From positions 1 through 64,000 of the forward strand of contig JAHQIW010005261.1 in assembly GCA_019055375.1 (NCBI GenBank): a DNA stretch of 64,000 nucleotides, given 5' to 3'. The notes below the pieces were generated by a model. It was not told the DNA's origin and ran no database searches. It worked only from the letters and a program-made list of their open reading frames with translations. The DNA comes from Parelaphostrongylus tenuis (lineage: Eukaryota > Nematoda > Chromadorea > Rhabditida > Metastrongylidae). The stretch's first letter is position 1. Each line of letters opens with the position of its first letter. Positions 56,820 to 64,000 of the stretch are shown here, one piece after another. The position numbers were made by a program, and so were the translations under genes.

Positions 56820-59800
56820 TTAATCAGATAGAAGCAGAGATGTAAACGGCACCCGCAGCTAGTGGAAATGGGGCGACAGCAAAGTAATTCTGGTCAACCC
56901 GGACTCGTGAGCGGCCCTACTCTGCAGTAGCAGTCGACGCGTAATGATTTGAAAAAGTAGTGGTAGACATTAGCAATCCCCGTATAGCGCTGATAATGCT
57001 GTCAGCGGCTAGCAGCTTTTCCAGGTCTAAACCAGCGCAGCATTGCGATAGAAGTTGACAGCTTACTCGCAGCTCAAAGTGATTTCTCACGACGTTTCAG
57101 TCGTCCGGGCCCGATGCCTGTTGTAAATAATCGGAGCTAATCGTCAGGAAAGAAGAGTTATTTATCATTGGCGTCCTGAGTAGTACTTACTCTTCGCTGA
57201 ATAAGTTTTTTTCAATAAAGACAACTGAGTAGCAAGTGTTGAGATGAAGAAAATATAGCGGCCTCAGGCCTATGTGAAATACTTCGAAGATGACTAGAAT
57301 TTTATATCATTCGTCCAGATACGAGAATGTGTGAGATGGCTTATTGAAAGAGTTGTTCCAGAATGTTTGTGATTGTGGTCAATTGATAGCTCAACTAGAT
57401 GAATCTCACAATACTGGGATAACCTTTGGTAGCCGAGTATGTAAGCGTTCCAATTACACTGTTTTCTTTGCTGAACCTTATGTGAGATATTACGCAACTT
57501 TGCCATATTTGCTTCTGAAGATCGCGGTCAGCGGTTTCCTGTATAGAAACAATGATAAACAGTCTTGTGCTCTCTACTTTGACTTCAGCATCGAATGATG
57601 GGGCGAGCGTTGGAGGGCGTTGAAGAACCCACGGCTCAGAAAGGGGTAGTCTGCAGCAGCTCAAAGCTGGAGAGACAGCCGGAGGATATTTCAGCGCTGC
57701 TCAGGCTGTTCGAAGACAAGGACTTCCATTATTCGTTATCGTGTGATCCCAGTGTGGAACGAGTGTGTTCCCTCGACACCCGAGTCCATTGTGTGCGGTA
57801 AATGTACTGGTAGGTGGAAATCTGTGCAGGTCCCAAACCAGGTCCTATCAAGTGCTCAGTTCAACGCAAGTGGTCAATGCCACAATACATTCAATGCCGA
57901 CTGCGCACGAGACACAAACCAGTTGGCGCGGCAGCAGGGCGATGTGCCGTGCGTGCGCTTTCTATATATAAGATTGACATGTATTTGGCGTTAGTAGCCA
58001 AAGGCTTGCTTCTGGGAGCCTATCGATGGCAACGAATGCCTCGATAGATTAGATCGATCATCAGCACAGGGCCTTGGTTTCTCACTTGTTCGCGTCTCCC
58101 CAGAGGTACAGAGGTGCGACTGCGTGGAGGGGCTCTAGAACAAGCCACTGTAGCGCGAGTATATGTGATATCTATCTTTGCTGCAATGTTTTCAGCAACG
58201 ACTGAATCATTATGTTATTATGTGGCATAAATTTTGGCGCGAGAGACTAGCCTGAAAGTTTATTACTCCAAAGTTATATCTTGCATACACAACATTATTC
58301 AAGTGTGGTCTCACTGCGCTATCAGCCTTGAGACGACTGGGCTGTCACGCGCAGCACACTTTGTGTGCAATACCATGTCTCTCTCTTGTCTATCTTTGGT
58401 GTGTGCTTCCGCAGGCACTCAATGTGTTTCGCGCCCCCCAATTCAGTCGGCTCTGTGGCAGTCATGAAGTGGATTTGGAGCTCAGCATCTTAGTGTTGCT
58501 CTAGATTGTGTGCAACATAGTCAGACATAGATAAAGCGAACCCACAACACGGCCAACGAATCACACGATTGGTCATCAGATTCGAGAGAGGATGATTGCG
58601 GTTTGAGGTTGGACTGCGCCGTCTTGGGGTGAGGTCCTCCTAGACTTTCTGATTGCTCTTCCGTCCTGCTGTCAGTGTCAGGTGGCAGCGCAGAAAAGTT
58701 GTGATGGATGACATAGTTTGTCTGGTGCTCGCGTACATTGTTACGTCAGGTTGACAACCTTTCATGTGGAGGTCCATAGTGACTAGCTACTGTGTTACTA
58801 TGTTTGTCTACAGTTGACGCGGGTGATTTTATTTGTCTTCTGAGAGATTGCAGAAATGTGTGTTCATGCTGATGGCGCATCTTATGAATAGTGTTGCTGA
58901 GCAATTTTGAATAATTATGGTTGACGGATTTGGCGCTCAAGTGCTAAAACTTATGGCAAGAGATAATAATTACTTGCATTTTTGTAATTGCCGCTTTTCA
59001 TCTCGAGCTTGCAGCATGTCTTTATAATGATAACGAGAAAGGCTTGGCTGCTTAAATTATCTAAAGCGTTCTCATCTCTACGTCCTAGTGTCTTGGAAGT
59101 TACAGCAGTAACTATTTAAGCGCGTTGAAATATTCTCAATTACCTGCATATTTCATACAGTAATCTCAAAGCTGTGGAGAGGGATATCAGGTTTCACTGC
59201 ATTTATAAAAATGCTGTTAAAATACTATGGAAACAAAAACACCTACTCAAATTTCAATACTTATTCTAATCAAAATAAGCATTCGAGAAAAATCTGTACT
59301 CCAGAACTTTAAAGTTAGTCGGGCACACTAATACAGAGTGGAACTTCATGAGACCCATTTCGAAGTCATCGGAGAGGTCGGAAGGATTCCTTAAAAGGTA
59401 TTCTTTTAGTGATTTTTTGCATTTTATGAAACGAAGCTTTTCTGAAAGCATTGTTTCGAAGAACAAATCATTAAACACAATAAAGACCCTGGTTATCGGT
59501 GACATTCTCGAGCAGGGTGGCTTTTCGTGTCAGTGGCCAGTTTCACTCAAATCGTATCACATCGTAGTCTCGCTCTTCTAAACATAAATATAAGTCATAA
59601 ATATCCACCTTCATGATGAACTTGGAGCACCCAAAAGTGAACAAGAACACCTAAGCTCATTTCAGATCAGGGTCACCTTATTTGCGATTTAAACAGCGTC
59701 TACTTTTCCTTCTATTTGCGTTACATTGATGGTTTTTTGAAATTAGAAGTCTTCCGTCTCATGTTATGACCTGATGATTGACGCCAGAGTTATCAAGCAA

Positions 59801-60055
59801 TTTCCTGATTACGTGGACTAACTAGAATTTTCATTTTCAAAAATAGGAAAGGGAGTAAAAAAATTTTTCATTGATCGGAATGTCTAGTCCATGCACAACA
59901 TCATTGGAAAGATCTCATGCAAATGTTTTGGGAAACGTGAACTATTGACAAAGTCGACTTTTCCAACGCTATGCGGCTTACACGAACCCGCTGCGGTATC
60001 AGATAAGAGATAGCGGCAACCACAGGCAGTTCTATACGGCGGTCCGCTCTCGGGA
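56820..60055. other. Long stretch without recognised genes
   Basis: Mixed composition, GC-richer than the first half of the window; short open frames only and no domain, RNA gene or repeat recognised. Confidence 0.4.
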
Positions 60056-60057
60056 AC

Positions 60058-60300
60058 CTCTAGGCATGCTGAAGCGATCGAGGCTTCAACGGCAGCCATG
60101 ATAGCGCGATCGCTGCCGCGCTCGACGACGCGGCACCTGGCCGGCTCCGAAGACGTCGCCTCTGGCGGCACGGGTCAGCCGGCCGCTTTCGGCCGCGGCC
60201 ACACGCTCGCTTCTGGGGTGGTACGGCGAGAGGCCCCCTCCGGCTTTGAAGTGTGCTCCGCACCTCGGGACCCTGGCGGCATGCTAGTGCGATCGCTGCC
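60058..60300. repeat. GC-rich block with internal ~190-bp duplication
   Basis: Very GC-rich compared with the window. GCATGCTAGTGCGATCGCTG (about 60,280) and flanks resemble GCATGCTGAAGCGATCG (60,064) and AGCGCGATCGCTGCCGCG (60,100), suggesting a duplicated unit. Overlapping open frames on both strands are explained by high GC. Confidence 0.55.
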
Positions 60301-60304
60301 CACC

Positions 60305-60486
60305 TTTCGACGGCGGCACGTTGGTCCAATGGTTCGACGACGACGGCACGATGGTTCAGTGGTTCGATGAAGCCACAATGATTCAATGGTTCGACGACAC
60401 TACGATGATTCTGTGGCTCGACGACACGATGGTTCGACGCAACAGGATGGTACGATGGTTCGACGACGCACGATGACACGATGGCG
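60305..60486. repeat. GATGGTTCGACGAC minisatellite
   Basis: Irregular 12-18 bp units around (A)CGATGGTTCGACGAC, at least ten degenerate copies, continuous with the GC-rich block. Confidence 0.7.
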
Positions 60487-60910
60487 CTTCGAGGATGATT
60501 TATCACTCATTATGTTATGGCTTCGCACATTCATCATTGCCACATCTCCCTCATAGCATATTTCCAAAATCTGGCGCATCACCAAATGACGTCTCTCGTA
60601 TTCACTGACTTGCTCTCTCTCCTGATCACCTTTCGTAGAAAGTCAACAATGCTGTTCATCATTCTTCACAATCACACAAACCCTGCTGAATCACCACTGT
60701 TTTGCATTTTCTTATCGTCATTGTTCGTTTATGTCGTGTATTGATGTCATGTCGTTATTGTTGTTATTATTCGTCGTGTTGATTGTGCTGTTAATAGATG
60801 AAGTTCAATTACCAAAGTTTGAGGTACGAGCGGTGGCTACAACAACAATCAAGCCAATCGCCGCTCAAGCCTTGCGGCGATCGGTGCATTGGATGCCAGA
60901 ATGGTCTCGA

Positions 60911-61107
60911 GCAGACGGTATTCCTGGTAAACTATTCCTACCTCTTTAGCAGGCAACATTCCTGCTATATACTATTCTTCTTCTCTAGCAGAGGACATTC
61001 CTGCTAAACTATTCGACTTCTAGGGCAGACAACATTCCTGCTATAATATTCCTATTTCTCTAGCAGACGATATTCCTGATGTTCGCACCACTTCGGACAG
61101 GCGACAT
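60911..61107. repeat. Tandem ~45-50-bp repeat, four to five units
   Basis: The unit contains ACATTCCTGCTATACTATTC and TTCTCTAGCAG-type blocks; the first and last units are partial. Confidence 0.75.
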
Positions 61108-61135
61108 TCCTTGTTTTAAGTCTAGGACTCACGTA

Positions 61136-61472
61136 AGCTTGTATCCTTAAAAGCTAAAAAGGATAAAGCTCTCGGCGTTGATCAATCCCTGAGGATGCGC
61201 CATGCATTCGACTTCAATTTTTAACTTCGTTTTGAGGTGACTGAATGCATATCTGGTCTTTCACAATGACAACGCGGTAGCTTCTAGCTGAACCGAGTCA
61301 GTGCTGCTTATCCTCCCCATACAAGTCTGTGACCTGTCTGGTACCAATTTACCGACCCCGGAGGGATGGATGGATTGGTGAGCCATGAGCGCGAGATCGA
61401 GCCATTGACCTCGTGTGTCGACGCAGAGCACCTCTAACCAGTGCGCCACATGCGCTCAGCTTGTATCCTTAA
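61136..61472 (-). mobile_element. tRNA-derived SINE with 15-bp target duplication
   Basis: AGCTTGTATCCTTAA occurs exactly at 61,136-61,150 and 61,458-61,472, bracketing a 307-bp minus-strand insert. Head: GTGGCGCACTGGTTAGAGG (A-box-like), then GGCTCGATCTCGCGCTC (B-box-like) and CATGGCTCACCAA; tail: CGAATGCATGGCGCATCC, GATCAACGCCGAGAG and CTTTATCCTTTTTAGC. It has no coding capacity and would be copied by a partner LINE. The exact duplication makes it younger than the copies at 35 and 47 kb. Confidence 0.88.
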
Positions 61473-62910
61473 TTGGGAAAAAAAGTTAATCACCATGGTG
61501 AACCCACTTGTAATCAGGGTTCGTAGGAGCAATCTAGAAAGGCATATAAAGCAACTGGAGACCGTCCTTGAGCAGCTCAGGGTAAGAGAGCTGAAACAAT
61601 ATAAACCAACAGCCCGTAGTTAGAAATCACGACGAAGTAGCTCAAGAAGTCGCACAGGGGAGTAGCACATGGTGGGATGCCCTCGAAACAATTTCAGCAA
61701 AGCTCAGTGAGGAATTACTCACTTGCAAACGCACTTGAGAAGTCACAGCAGCCAAGAGCTGAGGAAGAACGTAACAATATTTAAATTCAGCAAATGAAGC
61801 ATTAGGTACGGTATTCGAATACACGGTACACTGAAGCATTGCGCCGTTCTACGGAGTCACCAGCCCGTCGCAAGCCTCATCGGCGTAATTGCTTCAGTCA
61901 AATACAATGTCGACATCACCGTATCTGAACCTTCATAGAAGGAACGCATCGAAGTCCATATAAAAATGGAGAGCTTAGCAAAGCCAACCACCATGCTGCC
62001 TCGGCTTTTTCTGGAAAAGACCGTAGTATTTGTGCTGTGTAGCCGGGAAAATAGTGGTTGATTCACATACGCGCGCAAGTGTACTTTGATTAGTTTCACG
62101 GGATGCGGGGATGGGGATGAGGGCAGGGGGATTGGTGCGACCATCGATCGTTGGAGCCTATTGTGAAGTGTAGATTTTTTTGTTATTTCATTAGGAATTA
62201 TTTTTGCGTTCTGGGGGAAAACTCCTATATTAAATGCCTGACTTCTGTATTAGGTGAATTTCTTTACAACGTTTCACATCAGTCTTTCGTACTTCTAGCG
62301 AATTGATAGTTTCAACTGCGCGGCTGCATGTGACACACGATTTTGTTTTGAATTTACAACGTTGATATAAGGGTCTTTCTACATAAAAATCTGTCATGTA
62401 CCATGCTAGCCAGCGATTTCATGCTTTCGCTTGACTTACTAACATTCCTTATGAAAAGTTCTTTGCCACAGCAAAAAGGATCGTTCTTTCTTCTTCTCGT
62501 GTCTGTCTAATGGAAGATGTGGTTTTTAAAAAGGATAAATTGACAAGAGTCGTCTAACTAGTAGCGTAGCAGTATCGTGCTACTTGACAATTTTTTAAAG
62601 ACGCTGATTGAGCTGGATTGACAGCTTTATGTTGTGGTAGTTTCTGTATCACAAGTAGCTCCGAATTGAAGCAGTCCCGTTTGTCATAGCAAAATCTGCC
62701 TTGTAATGTAATACTTTCGTGCTGTGGTAGTTGTTATAATTGAAATTACGAAGTTAGAGGGACAGTTTTGCTTTGGTATTTTTTTTGTTATTTTCCGATA
62801 CAATAATAAGCTGAGTTTGTGAATTTTTGACTACTGCTGTTTTACAAAACTATTTTACTGATTTCTTGTCCTTATCCTTTCAATCTAAACACGAGGTCCT
62901 TATAAAACCA
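61473..62910. other. Intergenic, nothing recognised
   Basis: A short coiled-coil-like frame follows the SINE (61,495-61,620: NLERHIKQLETVLEQLRVRE) and stops; no family recognised and no flanking splice sites are clear. Confidence 0.35.
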
Positions 62911-62917
62911 AAAAGAT

Positions 62918-62955
62918 GAAAACGTTTTATGCGGTTTCGCCTTCTTCAGAGCCCG
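62918..62955 (-). ncRNA. Penelope-type hammerhead-like motif (H15)
   Basis: Minus strand GGGCT, CTGAAGA (G8 changed to A), stem II GGCGAAACCGC, TAAAACGTT. Recognisable by comparison with H11-H13 but with two core changes. Confidence 0.45.
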
Positions 62956-62959
62956 TAAA

Positions 62960-63450
62960 ACTCAGGTTGCCAATAACCCAATTCAGTCGAAACACCCCCA
63001 TTATTCATGCAGCGATAAATCACCAAACCCAGATTATAATCGCATGAGCACAAAACAGCTTTCAACACACTCATCACATCTTATGAGTTCACACACTGAG
63101 TTCCACATGTGGAGATCAACTGCACAGAGATTGTAAAGATGCGAATGCACCTCAACTTAATATAGCCCTTTGACGACCGCCGCTGATAGGCAGACGGCGT
63201 CGCGTCATTGCTTACGCCCCACTTGCGGGGCGGGACATCTGCGTCCTGTGTGCGAGAATGTTGTGCTCCTGCGTCTCCGTTGCCGCGAGTTCCCTTATTC
63301 TCACGAACATGAGACGCCGCCTTTGCAGCCGCTGATTGAGACGGTGTGAAAATTGAGAGTGAGAACAAAGGCAGAGTACGGCTGACAAGGTTATTACGAA
63401 AACACTCTGATCTATGAACATTATTCATTGCCACAGTCTTGTCATTTCTT
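62960..63450. other. Intergenic, nothing recognised
   Basis: GC-richer at 63,175-63,310; the overlapping minus-strand frames there show no motif. Confidence 0.35.
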
Positions 63451-63454
63451 CAGC

Positions 63455-63760
63455 ATCATTATCATTATCATCGACACTACCATCGTTATCATTAACATTA
63501 CCACTATCTCCAATCACCACCTTTATCACTACCACCATTATCAATATCATTCTTATCACTACCATTATTATCATCAACATTATCATTTCACTGCCAATAT
63601 CACTATCACTTCCAGTATTATTATCATTACCATTGTCATTATCATTATCACTATCACATGAATATCATTACCATTATCACTATCATTACCACTAGCATTT
63701 TCATTGTCACTTTCACTGTCATTATCATTTTCATTATTTTGTCACTATCACTAAGATTAT
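63455..63760. repeat. Trinucleotide (ATC/ATT/ACC) microsatellite
   Basis: About 300 bp of imperfect ATCATT/ATCACT triplets, opening several frames of poly-Ile/Thr/His/Ser character that are artefacts. Confidence 0.9.
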
Positions 63761-64000
63761 CTAATGAAAGTATGACTCATTTTAACCGCCTACAAGTTCT
63801 AATTGTTGGTCATTGCAATGTTTAGCACTGTATAGGCATCTTTATCAGACTTCACAAGCAGCTCAAAACAGTAACAGTTATTATAAACTATAATAATCAT
63901 CATCATTCACCTGTATCACCTGTCGTCCGCCGTTGATCGTCGAGTGACTCGAGCGGGTACCAGCAACTCTTCCATTTTTTCCCTATCGCGTGCAAGAGTA

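Noticed and set aside
60060..60506. 148-codon minus-strand gene in GC-rich DNA
   Set aside because: Repeated VEPLNHR-type residues come from the minisatellite; overlapping frames on both strands point to GC content, not coding.
63414..63695. Membrane-like Ile/Thr/Leu-rich protein
   Set aside because: Direct translation of a trinucleotide microsatellite.

Overview
This window looks like AT-rich, gene-poor, repeat-rich chromosomal DNA of a nematode, most likely a clade V strongylid (hookworm-like) worm. The reasons are: a degenerate GCCTAA/TTAGGC telomere-type array at 40.70-40.83 kb (TTAGGC is the nematode telomere unit); short exons with GTAAG donors and TTNCAG-type acceptors; and a metazoan transposon mix of BEL/Pao LTR, Penelope-like, piggyBac, mariner and tRNA-derived SINEs. 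No bacterial operons, rRNA or intact canonical tRNA genes were seen. I found no intact protein-coding gene: everything recognisable is a decayed gene or a mobile-element remnant.

Layout: 1.9-3.4 kb, decayed copy A (+) of a multi-exon nematode gene family that recurs as copy B (-) at 16.1-18.3 kb and copy C (+) at 53.1-54.6 kb. 5.97-7.33 kb, a BEL-type solo LTR split by an 830-bp foldback element. 8.83-10.57 kb, a piggyBac transposase pseudogene (-). 12.0-15.4 kb, a cluster of foldback and hammerhead-ribozyme-like repeats. 19,657-26,059, a complete-length but coding-defective BEL/Pao retrotransposon with 595/598-bp LTRs and an exact ATGAG target duplication. 26.87-28.02 kb, the 3' part of a Penelope-like element with GIY-YIG domain and terminal hammerhead-like motif. 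29.67-30.26 kb, a mariner transposase remnant. 37.1-41.2 kb, an intron-containing pseudogene of the 26S proteasome lid subunit Rpn9/PSMD13 (-), with the telomere-type array and a SINE inside intron 1. 41.6-52.7 kb, dispersed and tandem repeats. 55-61 kb, unusual composition: a purine-rich tract, a GC-rich block and minisatellites. 61.15-61.46 kb, a SINE with an exact 15-bp target duplication. The right end carries an ATC/ATT-type trinucleotide array.

Most interesting: about 15 hammerhead-ribozyme-like motifs on both strands, in at least two sequence lineages. One lineage ends the Penelope-like element. The other sits, in opposite orientations, in the two arms of short inverted-repeat elements at 13-15.3 kb. 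Most copies carry at least one core lesion; the copy at 14,171-14,215 (-) keeps the core nucleotides. The second interesting theme is gene death: Rpn9 and all three copies of the unnamed family show nonsense codons, frameshifts and lost splice sites. Many of these fit single-G losses at exon edges, so base-level assembly error must be excluded before calling them biological. Nothing here could be checked by database search; family names rest on motifs read by eye.
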